In this document: in pieces, positions 1 to 6,183 of the stretch
Position numbering within the stretch: the first letter of the stretch is position 1
Layout: each line of letters begins with the position of its first letter
Assembly: GCA_009926405.1 (NCBI GenBank)
Contig: RFOZ01000055.1
Coordinates: 1 to 7,874 of the forward strand
DNA: 7,874 nt
Source of the DNA: Cytophagia bacterium
GTDB lineage: Bacteria > Bacteroidota > Bacteroidia > UBA7662
Direction: 5' to 3'
Notes under the pieces: generated by a model
What the model was told of the DNA's origin: nothing
The model's input: the letters and a program-made list of their open reading frames with translations, nothing else
Database searches by the model: none
Made by a program: the position numbers and the translations under genes

Positions 1-116
1 ATGGCATGCACTTCTCCGGAGGGTATTTCCAGGTTCAGGCCTTGAAGAATGGGGCGGCCCTGAATGGAAGCGTAGAGGTCTTTGATTTGAAGCAAGGGGG
101 TGGGGTTGGTTGTCAT
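1..116 (-). CDS. sufC: SufC, Fe-S cluster assembly ATPase (N-terminal fragment)
   Basis: This is the first 38 codons of SufC, the ABC-type ATPase of the SufBCD scaffold complex that builds iron-sulfur clusters in the cytoplasm. The ATG lies at 116-114 and the gene runs off the left edge. The visible residues begin MTTNPTPLLQIKDLYASIQG and continue through ILQGLNLEIPSGEVHA. This matches the SufC beginning, a hydrophobic IKDL strand then I-L-x-G-L-x-L-x-I-x-x-G-E-V-H-A. The window ends just before the Walker A loop would appear, so no nucleotide-binding motif can be checked. It starts 19 bases after the sufB stop on the same strand, which fits the usual sufB-sufC operon. No Shine-Dalgarno is evident. 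Identity rests on the N-terminal pattern plus the SufB neighbour, which together are strong. Confidence 0.9.
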   Translation of the reverse strand, partial: MTTNPTPLLQIKDLYASIQGRPILQGLNLEIPSGEVHA

Positions 117-135
117 ACCGGATGGTGATGGGATT

Positions 136-1593
136 TTATCCTACGCTGCCCTCGAGGGAAATGGCCAGCAGTTTTCTTGCTTCAACAGCAAATTCCATGG
201 GCAGTTTATCCAAAACTTCCTTGGCATACCCGTTGACAATAAGTGCAATGGCTTCTTCGGTAGGGAGCCCTCGTTGTTGGCAATAGTACAGGAGATCCTC
301 CTCGATTTTGGAGGTGGTCGCCTCGTGTTCTACCTGGGCATCAGGGCAGTTAATTTCAAAATAAGGATACGTATGCGCGCCGCAACGATCGCCCATGAGC
401 AGGGAATCGCATTGGGAATAATTTCGAGCATTGACCGCGCCTTCACGAACCTTCACCAAACCGCGATAGGTGTTTTGGCCGCGACCTGCACTGATTCCTT
501 TGCTTACAATGCGGCTGGTTGTATTGCGGCCAATATGGATCATTTTCGTTCCGGTATCGGCTTGTTGGGCCCGAGCGGCCAAGGCAACCGAGTAAAATTC
601 ACCGGTGCTGTCATCTCCCTGAAGGACGACGCTGGGGTATTTCCAAGTGATCGCCGAACCGGTTTCGACCTGGGTCCAGGATATTTTGGAGCGGAGCCCT
701 TTGCAAAGACCCCGCTTGGTGACAAAGTTGTAAATGCCGCCGATTCCTTGGGCATCGCCAGGATACCAGTTTTGAACCGTCGCATAACGGATCTCGGCAT
801 CGTCCATGGCAACCAGTTCGACAACGGCCGCGTGCAATTGGTTTTCGTCTCTTTTGGGTGCCGTGCACCCTTCCAGATAGGATACATAGGAGCCTTCTTC
901 GCCCACAATCAAGGTGCGTTCAAATTGTCCGGTCCCCGCGGCATTGATTCGAAAATAGGTGCTCAATTCCATGGGACATCGAACGCCCCGGGGAATGTAA
1001 ACGAACGAACCATCCGAAAAAACAGCAGAATTAAGGGCTGCGTAAAAATTATCGGTATACGGGACCACCTTGCCCAAGGAACGGCGAACCAGATCCGGAT
1101 GGGTTTTGACTGCCTCGCTAAAGGAGCAAAAAATAATCCCTTGCTCGGCCAAACGGGCTTTGTAGGTGGTTGCAACCGATACAGAGTCCAAAACGGCATC
1201 CACCGCCACCCCTGCCAAAATCAACTGTTCTTCCAAAGGGATTCCCAATTTGTCGTAGGTGGCTTTGATTTCAGGATCCAATTCGTCCAGGGATTCCAGT
1301 TTTTTGGCGGCTTTGGGAGCGGCGTAATACGAAATATCCTGAAAGTCGATGGGGGGAATTTCCAAATGAGCCCAATCGGGCAAAGGCATTTTTTGCCAAT
1401 AGTCAAAGGCCTTCAAGCGCCATTCAAGCAACCATTCGGGTTCCTCTTTACGGGCTGAAATCAGGCGAACCACATCGGAGTTCAGACCTTTGGGGTCAAT
1501 GTCCTGTTCGATGTTGCTAACAAAACCAAAAGCGTAGTCGTCTTCGGCCCATCGGGTGAGCAGAGCGTCGTCCTGGAGATTATCGTTGGCCAT
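136..1593 (-). CDS. sufB: SufB, Fe-S cluster assembly scaffold protein
   Basis: A complete 485-residue SufB, close to the usual 465-495 for the family. SufB is the scaffold subunit of the cytoplasmic SufBC2D complex, on which sulfur from SufS/SufE and iron are assembled into clusters. The core beta-helix spans about residues 130-460, with family signatures VYIPRGVRCPMELSTYFRIN (198-217), NYSQCDSLLMGDRCGAHTYP (391-410) and VEHEATTSKI (421-430). The C-terminus, EFAVEARKLLAISLEGSVG, is typical. By alignment to E. coli SufB from memory, Cys395 corresponds to the essential Cys405, and Glu424 in HEATTS to Glu434, so the scaffold should be functional. The ATG at 1593 agrees with family N-termini (about 30 residues before the conserved LNSDVVRLISARKEEPEW). 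It is the first gene of the visible suf unit, with its own promoter and palindromic operator upstream and sufC downstream. Confidence 0.97.
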   Translation of the reverse strand: MANDNLQDDALLTRWAEDDYAFGFVSNIEQDIDPKGLNSDVVRLISARKEEPEWLLEWRLKAFDYWQKMPLPDWAHLEIPPIDFQDISYYAAPKAAKKLESLDELDPEIKATYDKLGIPLEEQLILAGVAVDAVLDSVSVATTYKARLAEQGIIFCSFSEAVKTHPDLVRRSLGKVVPYTDNFYAALNSAVFSDGSFVYIPRGVRCPMELSTYFRINAAGTGQFERTLIVGEEGSYVSYLEGCTAPKRDENQLHAAVVELVAMDDAEIRYATVQNWYPGDAQGIGGIYNFVTKRGLCKGLRSKISWTQVETGSAITWKYPSVVLQGDDSTGEFYSVALAARAQQADTGTKMIHIGRNTTSRIVSKGISAGRGQNTYRGLVKVREGAVNARNYSQCDSLLMGDRCGAHTYPYFEINCPDAQVEHEATTSKIEEDLLYYCQQRGLPTEEAIALIVNGYAKEVLDKLPMEFAVEARKLLAISLEGSVG

Positions 1594-1621
1594 AAAGGTT
1601 TAACAAATCGAAGAGATTTTT

Positions 1622-1642
1622 TGTTTAGACATTGTCTAAACA
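1622..1642. promoter_or_regulatory. Palindromic operator upstream of sufB
   Basis: This is a perfect inverted repeat, with arms TGTTTAGACA and TGTCTAAACA around one central T. It lies 28 bases upstream of the sufB ATG and begins 4 bases downstream of the TATCTTTG promoter box, so it should cover the transcription start. That is the classic position for a repressor operator. Suf operons are commonly controlled by iron or Fe-S sensing regulators (Rrf2/IscR-type, SufR, Fur or DtxR families). The sequence does not say which one binds here, and no regulator gene is in the window. It could also fold as a 9-bp hairpin in the leader RNA, but no U-run follows on either strand, so it is not an intrinsic terminator. 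Confidence 0.65.
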
Positions 1643-1646
1643 GCCG

Positions 1647-1654
1647 CAAAGATA
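1647..1654 (-). promoter_or_regulatory. sufB promoter, Bacteroidota -7 box
   Basis: Read on the minus strand this is TATCTTTG, an exact match to the TAnnTTTG element used by the Bacteroidota primary sigma factor. It sits 53 bases before the sufB ATG, in the 66-base gap after the crotonase stop. I see no clear TTTG at the -33 position, 19-21 bases further upstream. The predicted start of transcription is about 4-7 bases downstream, at the edge of the palindrome. Confidence 0.6.
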
Positions 1655-1659
1655 ATTGG

Positions 1660-2427
1660 TTACCAGTTCAGGGGCTCCTTGTTCAAAAACGCAGCAACAC
1701 CACGTCGACAGGGCTCGCTTTGGCGGGCTTCAACATTGACATCGATGGCGTTTATCATGGCTTGCTCCAGGGCTTGTCCGGAATTTTGTGAAAGTAATTT
1801 CTTGGTCAAAGCCAATGAGTTACCAGAGTTCAACTTTATTAATTGCTGAACAAATTCATTCACAGTGGCGGCCAGGGTCTCCTGCTCGACGATTCGATAG
1901 ACCAAGCCGCATTCCAAGGCCTTGGCCGCGGTAATACGGGCTGCGTTCAAAAGCAGGGGTCGGGCATGGCCTTCCCCCATTTTACGGCAAAGGAAAACGG
2001 ATACCATGGCCGGCACAAAGCCAATGGCCGCTTCGGTGTAGGCAAAACGTGCTTCGGGTACGGTAAAGACCCAGTCGCAAACCGATACCAAGCCACAACC
2101 ACCGGCCAAGGCATGACCCTGAACCATGGCGATCACCGGCTTGGGTCCGCTATAGAGCCTTTGGTAGAGCTTGGCCAAGCGCAGGGAATCCTGTCGTTGC
2201 TCGTCTTCGGTCCAAGATTGCATGGCCTGCAGCGATTCCAAGTCCGCACCTGCGCTGAAAACATCCCCATGGGCAGCAAGGACCAGGGCGCGGACTTCAT
2301 CGTTCGCCATGGCGTCTTCAACCGCTTGGTTTAGGGCCTGAACCATCGCAGGATTCAAGGCGTTTTTTTTGTCGGGACGGTTTAGGGTGATGGTGGCTAC
2401 CCGGTTCTCGATACGGTATTCAATCAT
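1660..2427 (-). CDS. Enoyl-CoA hydratase/isomerase (crotonase) family protein
   Basis: A 255-residue crotonase-fold protein, normal length for the family. Such enzymes bind acyl-CoA and hydrate or isomerise its double bond. Visible signatures are TITLNRPDKKNALN (12-25), the first oxyanion-hole segment FSAGADL (57-63), and the second, HALAGGCGLVSVCD (105-118). The position of the first catalytic Glu of classical hydratase (Glu144 in rat) is Gly112 here, while the second (Glu164) is kept as Glu132 in YTEAAIGFVPA. This single-Glu pattern with the xIGFVPA motif recalls methylglutaconyl-CoA hydratase-like proteins of leucine breakdown (LiuC/AtuE group), but the substrate cannot be fixed. The reading frame is open to 2487, but the ATG at 2427 (MIEYRIENRVATI) matches family N-termini and avoids overlapping comEC. 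It starts 16 bases after the comEC stop. Confidence 0.9.
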   Translation of the reverse strand: MIEYRIENRVATITLNRPDKKNALNPAMVQALNQAVEDAMANDEVRALVLAAHGDVFSAGADLESLQAMQSWTEDEQRQDSLRLAKLYQRLYSGPKPVIAMVQGHALAGGCGLVSVCDWVFTVPEARFAYTEAAIGFVPAMVSVFLCRKMGEGHARPLLLNAARITAAKALECGLVYRIVEQETLAATVNEFVQQLIKLNSGNSLALTKKLLSQNSGQALEQAMINAIDVNVEARQSEPCRRGVAAFLNKEPLNW

Positions 2428-2432
2428 GGGGA

Positions 2433-2440
2433 CAAATCTA
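2433..2440 (-). promoter_or_regulatory. Possible promoter box abutting the crotonase start
   Basis: The minus strand reads TAGATTTG, an exact TAnnTTTG match, beginning 3 bases after the comEC stop and ending 5 bases before the crotonase ATG at 2427. If used, transcription would begin at or next to the ATG, giving a leaderless or almost leaderless message. No matching -33 element is evident. Confidence 0.4.
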
Positions 2441-2443
2441 GGG

Positions 2444-4558
2444 CTAAGGCTGTCGTACACTGCATAAATCAAACCAGGTGACGCCATCCTTCATGCATTT
2501 TTTGATCAGTTCCAGTCGTTGCTCGTTCGGGTAAAATCCGCTCAAAACCACCACAACCGGTGCCATGGGTTCCATCCATCGAACGTTCGCGCCTTGGTGC
2601 AAGACCAGGAGGTCAACCCGCTGGACCAGGTGCAATTCAACCGATCCGCTGGCCAAAATGGTTTGGTGTTCGGGCTGTTCGGGTATCGGTTTCCATGGCC
2701 AAGGTTCCATGGAGCCCGCTTGGAAAACCGTCGGACTGCGATGAATCCAAGCCGAAACCTGTTGGGGTTTCTGGTCTTTTTCCCTGGGATTGGTCAACGG
2801 ATGATAGGACCATTTTTGGTAATCAGCGTCCTTGATTTGGCGGGCCTGGCAAGAAATTTGCCAACCCAGGGCCCCAAGAAGGAGCCCCCAGAACCATCGT
2901 TTTAGGTTCGTATGCCTGTTGTTTTGGTTGACCAGCAGCATTACGGCCAAAACCAAGCCCATCAACCAAATCATATCCTCGGTCACAAACATGGGGGTCT
3001 CCAAAACGGCCCCGGGTAGCCTAGCGAAAAAACCTGTAACACGCAGGGTTAACCCAAAAAGCGAGGTCCCAATGGTTTGAATGAACCACCCCAAGCAAGG
3101 TAAATTCCCCAAGGTGGTCCAAGCCAGGGCGATGGCCAAAAGCGGACCTGATAGGGGGACTACCACCCAATTGGCTGGCAAAAAATACAAGGGAAATTGC
3201 TTAAAGTAATAAAGCGTTATAGGTGTAGTAACAAATTGAGCACTAATTGTTAACAAAGAACTTAAAAGCATCATTCTTGGAAGGCCCTTGCTCAAGGCAG
3301 GGTTCAAAAGTGCCGCCAAAGGACGGTGCAGCCACAGCAAACCGGAGACCGCACCAAAACTCAAAATGAAACCAGGATCCTGCCAGCAGAAGGGGTCAAA
3401 GGCCAACATGCAGGCAGCGGCCTGGAAGAGAGCCAGACCTCCGTTGTGGGTTCCGGCCATGGCTCGAGTGGCTTCCATCCAGGATACCACCAGTCCAGCC
3501 CTCCAGGCCGAGGAGGCGCCTCCGGTTAACAAACAGTACCCCAGGACCGGTAAGGATGTTCCAACAAGTCGGACCCACGGAGCGGGTGCGTGGGCGCTGC
3601 CTTGGTGATAAGCCAGGCGGTAGGCCCCGCCCAGGAAGAGGAGAACCCAACCGTGGATCAACAAAACATGCATGCCCGAAACGGCCAGCAGGTGAACCGT
3701 GCCGGAATGCTGAAAAGCAAGTTTGGTCCCTCGGTCCAAACCGGCTTTCCAGCCCAAAAGCAGAGCCTGGGATAAACCCCGACTGACCGGGTCCCTGATA
3801 CGTTGCTCCATGAGTTGGGCCAGTTTTTCCTGGTACCTCCCAACCAACAGAGCCACCCGGTCCCCTGGATCAGCTGGTCCAGGAAAAAGCTCGAGAGGAG
3901 GCGAAACCCAACGTTGGGCCAGGGCAGGATGGGGTAGGTTAATTTGCCTTTCGATCCCCTGGCTACGGTAATAGGATCTTAAATCTGGATCAGCGGGCCT
4001 GAGCGGCCCAGGAACCAAACCAACCCGACCTTGTTCGATCATCCAAAGTTCTCCCACGGAGCAAGCTTGCCCGGAATTCAGGGAATCAGGTAAATTGGAA
4101 AAAACCAGGAGAGCGTTCGAGCGATGTGGTTCAATGCGAACCTTTGTTGGCAGGGATGGGGCATCCAGGACGTATTCAATTTTGGCTCGGTAGCGTTTGG
4201 TTGATTCCCTACGGTAGATTCTTACCAAGTACAAGCCGCCTTGAACGCATCCCGCAGGGTTGGCCCATTGCGCTGATGCTGTCTGGGGAAAAGGAAGCTT
4301 TGCCTCTTGCTGAGCGGCTACCTGCATTGCCAGGCCAAGCCAGGCCAGAAACCCGCCCAGGTTTCGGCATTGGTAGGCTAGTGCCAGGTTGCAACGGTCC
4401 AAAATCCAAAATGCACTGACGCAAACAGCATGCGTAATTGATCCCAGGGTTGACCAGGGGATAGGGGTCAGGGCCTGCCCTAGAACAACCCCCAGAATCA
4501 AAGCCGAACCCAAACGCGCCGTTCTTCCCGCCGTGTATCCATAGTTTCCCCGTGCCAT
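2444..4558 (-). CDS. comEC: ComEC/Rec2 family DNA uptake channel protein
   Basis: A 704-residue polytopic membrane protein, the inner-membrane channel that passes single-stranded DNA into the cytoplasm during natural transformation. Numbering from the ATG at 4558, an N-terminal membrane segment (about 16-30) precedes an OB-fold-like region up to about 200. The Competence domain follows: SQALLLGWKAGLDRG (263-277), the hallmark HLLAVSGMH (289-297), GGASSAWRAG (346-355), QDPGFILSFGA (393-403), and AQFVTTPITLYYF (440-452) leading into NWVVVPLSGPLL. Several hydrophobic helices continue to about residue 565. The last ~130 residues are soluble and carry no HxHxDH metallo-beta-lactamase motif. Instead the end (LSGFYPNEQRLELIKKCMKDG) resembles the short tail of other Bacteroidota ComEC proteins. 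The frame extends to a TTG at 4567, but the ATG at 4558 is preferred. It lies between the GNAT and crotonase genes on the same strand. Confidence 0.93.
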   Translation of the reverse strand: MARGNYGYTAGRTARLGSALILGVVLGQALTPIPWSTLGSITHAVCVSAFWILDRCNLALAYQCRNLGGFLAWLGLAMQVAAQQEAKLPFPQTASAQWANPAGCVQGGLYLVRIYRRESTKRYRAKIEYVLDAPSLPTKVRIEPHRSNALLVFSNLPDSLNSGQACSVGELWMIEQGRVGLVPGPLRPADPDLRSYYRSQGIERQINLPHPALAQRWVSPPLELFPGPADPGDRVALLVGRYQEKLAQLMEQRIRDPVSRGLSQALLLGWKAGLDRGTKLAFQHSGTVHLLAVSGMHVLLIHGWVLLFLGGAYRLAYHQGSAHAPAPWVRLVGTSLPVLGYCLLTGGASSAWRAGLVVSWMEATRAMAGTHNGGLALFQAAACMLAFDPFCWQDPGFILSFGAVSGLLWLHRPLAALLNPALSKGLPRMMLLSSLLTISAQFVTTPITLYYFKQFPLYFLPANWVVVPLSGPLLAIALAWTTLGNLPCLGWFIQTIGTSLFGLTLRVTGFFARLPGAVLETPMFVTEDMIWLMGLVLAVMLLVNQNNRHTNLKRWFWGLLLGALGWQISCQARQIKDADYQKWSYHPLTNPREKDQKPQQVSAWIHRSPTVFQAGSMEPWPWKPIPEQPEHQTILASGSVELHLVQRVDLLVLHQGANVRWMEPMAPVVVVLSGFYPNEQRLELIKKCMKDGVTWFDLCSVRQP

Positions 4559-4578
4559 GGATGGCAAATTGAGGTCAT
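4498..4578 (-). CDS. Possible 26-codon leader ORF overlapping the comEC start
   Basis: An ATG at 4578 opens a 26-codon frame (MTSICHPWHGETMDTRREER, then VWVRL) ending with TGA at 4498. It spans the comEC start codon in another frame. It is listed only because GGAGG sits 3 bases upstream of its ATG, the one good Shine-Dalgarno-like sequence I see ahead of a start in this window. Bacteroidota rarely depend on such sites, and the peptide resembles nothing I know, so this may be chance. Confidence 0.15.
   Translation of the reverse strand: MTSICHPWHGETMDTRREERRVWVRL
4565..4572 (-). promoter_or_regulatory. Possible weak promoter box before comEC
   Basis: The minus strand reads TCAATTTG, one mismatch from TAnnTTTG, ending 6 bases before the comEC ATG at 4558. 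It lies in the roughly 50-base gap after the GNAT stop. By itself it is weak. It is recorded because the two genes on either side show exact versions at almost the same distance from their ATG. Confidence 0.22.
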
Positions 4579-4608
4579 AGCCTCCGACGGGTCGTTTCTA
4601 AACGCTTA

Positions 4609-5055
4609 TCAACGGCCTTGGTAGAGGCATCGATAATGGGCAATATCGGCCTCCTCAAATTCATCACCCTCTGGCAAAAAACCCAGCTTGGTGTAAAAGG
4701 GAAGGGCCTGAACCTGCGCGTGCAAATAAACAGGGCATTGTTCTCGCTCGGCCATCGGTAAAACCTCCTCCAATACAGCAAGCAGCAGGGCTCTGCCAAG
4801 TCCTTGTTGCCGAACGGCCGCATCCACAGCCATTCGTTCGATTTTGAAACCAAGCCGGGTCCTCCTGTACCGAGCACAGGCGACGACCTTGCCTTCAATC
4901 AAGGCCGCCCAATGTTTGGCAACTTCCTCAAATTCATCAAATTCCAGGGCAGAATCCACCCCTTGTTCCTCAACAAAAACCATCGTTCGTAGATGGAATA
5001 TCGCCTCCATGAGGTGCGGATTCTGGGCTGGAATCAGGGTGGGATGGTTGTGCAT
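4609..5055 (-). CDS. GNAT family N-acetyltransferase (ElaA-like)
   Basis: A 148-residue single-domain GNAT protein, which would transfer an acetyl group from acetyl-CoA to an amine. The substrate is unknown. The N-terminal part has the LRTMVFVEEQGV segment (22-33) followed by an acidic stretch and KHWAAL (47-52), a layout shared with the ElaA/YjdJ-type group. Motif A is KIERMAVDAAVRQQGLGRALL (71-91), containing the acetyl-CoA pyrophosphate-binding Q/R-x-x-G-x-G/A loop at 83-88. The C-terminal LHAQVQALPFYTKLGFLPEG (111-130) is the usual motif B with the conserved aromatic-Tyr pair. The ATG at 5055 gives the expected N-terminal strand. The next Met, residue 16, would remove it. It is divergent from fbaB across 73 bases and precedes comEC in the same direction, but nothing suggests a competence role. 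Confidence 0.88.
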   Translation of the reverse strand: MHNHPTLIPAQNPHLMEAIFHLRTMVFVEEQGVDSALEFDEFEEVAKHWAALIEGKVVACARYRRTRLGFKIERMAVDAAVRQQGLGRALLLAVLEEVLPMAEREQCPVYLHAQVQALPFYTKLGFLPEGDEFEEADIAHYRCLYQGR

Positions 5056-5059
5056 GAGC

Positions 5060-5067
5060 CAAATTTA
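5060..5067 (-). promoter_or_regulatory. Possible promoter box abutting the GNAT start
   Basis: The minus strand reads TAAATTTG, an exact TAnnTTTG match, ending only 4 bases before the ATG at 5055. Transcription from it would start at about the first base of the coding sequence. No -33 TTTG is seen at 19-21 bases; a TTG occurs at 15 bases. It lies in the divergent GNAT-fbaB gap. Confidence 0.42.
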
Positions 5068-5093
5068 GGGCCTCCACCCCGTCAACTTGGCCT

Positions 5094-5101
5094 TATCTTC
5101 G
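5094..5101 (+). promoter_or_regulatory. Probable fbaB promoter box
   Basis: TATCTTCG differs by one base from TAnnTTTG and resembles the TATCTTTG boxes before sufB and rpsO. It is 27 bases upstream of the fbaB ATG, giving a leader of about 20-25 bases. Its position downstream of the upstream TTG at 5087 argues that translation starts at 5129. No good -33 element is visible. Confidence 0.42.
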
Positions 5102-5128
5102 CACACCAACCCAATCCATCCCGTAACC

Positions 5129-6181
5129 ATGTCACAAACCGCTCAAATTTTGGGTTCACAGGCTGACTACCTTTTGAACCATCGTTCCGCAACGATTGCT
5201 GCCTCCGATTTGCACCTCCCCGGTCCTGATTTTGTGGATCGGATCTGGACGGCGTCCAATCGTTCCATTCAGGTTATGCGCAGCCTCCAAGCATTGTACG
5301 GGCATGGTCGTTTAGCTGGTACAGGTTTTTTGTCCATCCTGCCGGTTGACCAAGGGATTGAGCATTCAGCTGCTGCTTCCTTTGCACCCAATCCCCTTTA
5401 TTTCGACTCCGAAAACATCGTGCGTTTGGCTATCGAGTCGGGTTGCAATGCGGTGGCCTCCACCTTCGGTGTTCTGGGTTCGGTAGCGCGTCGCTATGCC
5501 CACAAAATACCATTCATTGTCAAAATCAATCACAACGAATTCTTGTCTTACCCCAACGAATACGATCAAATCATGTTTGGATCGGTCCGCGATGCCTGGG
5601 ATATGGGTGCTGTCGCGGTTGGTGCGACGATTTATTTTGGATCCGAAGGGTCCCGTCGGCAATTGGTCGAAGTCGCAGAGGCCTTCGAAGAAGCCCATTC
5701 CTTGGGTATGGCTACGATTTTGTGGTGTTACCTCCGCAATCCCGGGTTCAAGGTGGATGGCGTGGATTACCATACATCGACCGATTTGAGCTCCCAGGCC
5801 AATCATCTGGGTGTCACGATTCAAGCCGATATCATCAAACAAAAGCTGCCCACCAACAATGGGGGTTACCTTGCCACCAAGCATGGCAAAACCCACCCCT
5901 CGGTGTACAGCCAATTAACCACGGATCATCCCATTGATTTATGCCGTTACCAGGTAGCCAACGGGTACATGGGTCGGGCCGGTTTGATTAATTCCGGCGG
6001 CGAATCCAAAGGCATGGATGATTTGACCGAGGCAGTTGCCACGGCGGTTATTAACAAAAGAGCCGGTGGTTCGGGGCTGATTTTGGGCCGTAAAGCATTC
6101 CAAAGGCCCATGTCGGAAGGGGTTGATTTGTTGAACAAGGTTCAAGACGTCTATCTGGACTCCAACATCGATTTCGCTTAA
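5129..6181 (+). CDS. fbaB: Fructose-bisphosphate aldolase, class I (FbaB/DhnA type)
   Basis: A 350-residue class I aldolase of the bacterial/archaeal DhnA type, the same length as E. coli FbaB and closely similar along its whole length as I recall it. It reversibly cleaves fructose 1,6-bisphosphate to glyceraldehyde 3-phosphate and dihydroxyacetone phosphate in the cytoplasm, in glycolysis and gluconeogenesis, through a lysine Schiff base rather than zinc. Signatures are GRLAGTGFLSILPVDQGIEH (60-79), VKINHNE (131-137), AVAVGATIYFGSEGSRRQ (161-178), and ADIIKQK (233-239), in which Lys237 is the expected Schiff-base residue. MGRAGLINSGGES (281-293) and GSGLILGRKAFQRP (314-327) follow. The frame is open upstream to a TTG at 5087, but the ATG at 5129 matches E. 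coli FbaB (MTDIAQLLG). It ends 2 bases before accD, so co-transcription is likely. Confidence 0.96.
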   Translation: MSQTAQILGSQADYLLNHRSATIAASDLHLPGPDFVDRIWTASNRSIQVMRSLQALYGHGRLAGTGFLSILPVDQGIEHSAAASFAPNPLYFDSENIVRLAIESGCNAVASTFGVLGSVARRYAHKIPFIVKINHNEFLSYPNEYDQIMFGSVRDAWDMGAVAVGATIYFGSEGSRRQLVEVAEAFEEAHSLGMATILWCYLRNPGFKVDGVDYHTSTDLSSQANHLGVTIQADIIKQKLPTNNGGYLATKHGKTHPSVYSQLTTDHPIDLCRYQVANGYMGRAGLINSGGESKGMDDLTEAVATAVINKRAGGSGLILGRKAFQRPMSEGVDLLNKVQDVYLDSNIDFA

Positions 6182-6183
6182 TT

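Noticed and set aside
100..1458. A 452-codon open frame on the plus strand, antisense to almost all of sufB, starting with GTG.
   Set aside because: It lies entirely over an unmistakable sufB and the sufC start. Its translation has no recognisable domain and looks like a shadow of the codon pattern in the true gene. No promoter or ribosome site precedes it.
1622..1642. The sufB palindrome as an intrinsic terminator of the crotonase gene.
   Set aside because: On the minus strand it is followed by A residues and on the plus strand by GCCGC. Neither gives the U-run required, and it lies downstream of a promoter box.
1914..1925. A 12-bp perfect palindrome, CCAAGGCCTTGG.
   Set aside because: It lies inside the crotonase coding sequence at codons for Ala-Lys-Ala-Leu and is made of preferred codons. 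Nothing suggests a binding site.
1843..2334. A 163-codon plus-strand frame over the crotonase gene.
   Set aside because: It is antisense to a clear enzyme gene and its peptide has no family signature.
2428..2487. A longer crotonase protein starting at 2487 with 20 extra residues.
   Set aside because: The extension overlaps the end of comEC and does not resemble a crotonase N-terminus; the ATG at 2427 fits the family.
195..4560. CCATGG occurs 12 times between 195 and 4560 and not at all in the rest of the window, far above chance for a 6-base word.
   Set aside because: Ten of the 12 sites inside coding sequence fall as an Ala, Pro or Ser codon ending CC, then ATG, then a codon beginning with G, or are close variants in frame. 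One is the comEC start codon. Codon and amino-acid context explains them, and none lies in intergenic DNA.
5087..5128. A TTG start for fbaB, 14 codons upstream.
   Set aside because: The extension contains the likely promoter box and has no counterpart in FbaB of E. coli, whose start aligns with the ATG at 5129.
5366..5914. A 182-codon minus-strand frame over fbaB, and a 164-codon plus-strand frame at 5443-5937.
   Set aside because: Both are shadows of fbaB, whose own frame is supported along its full length by family motifs.
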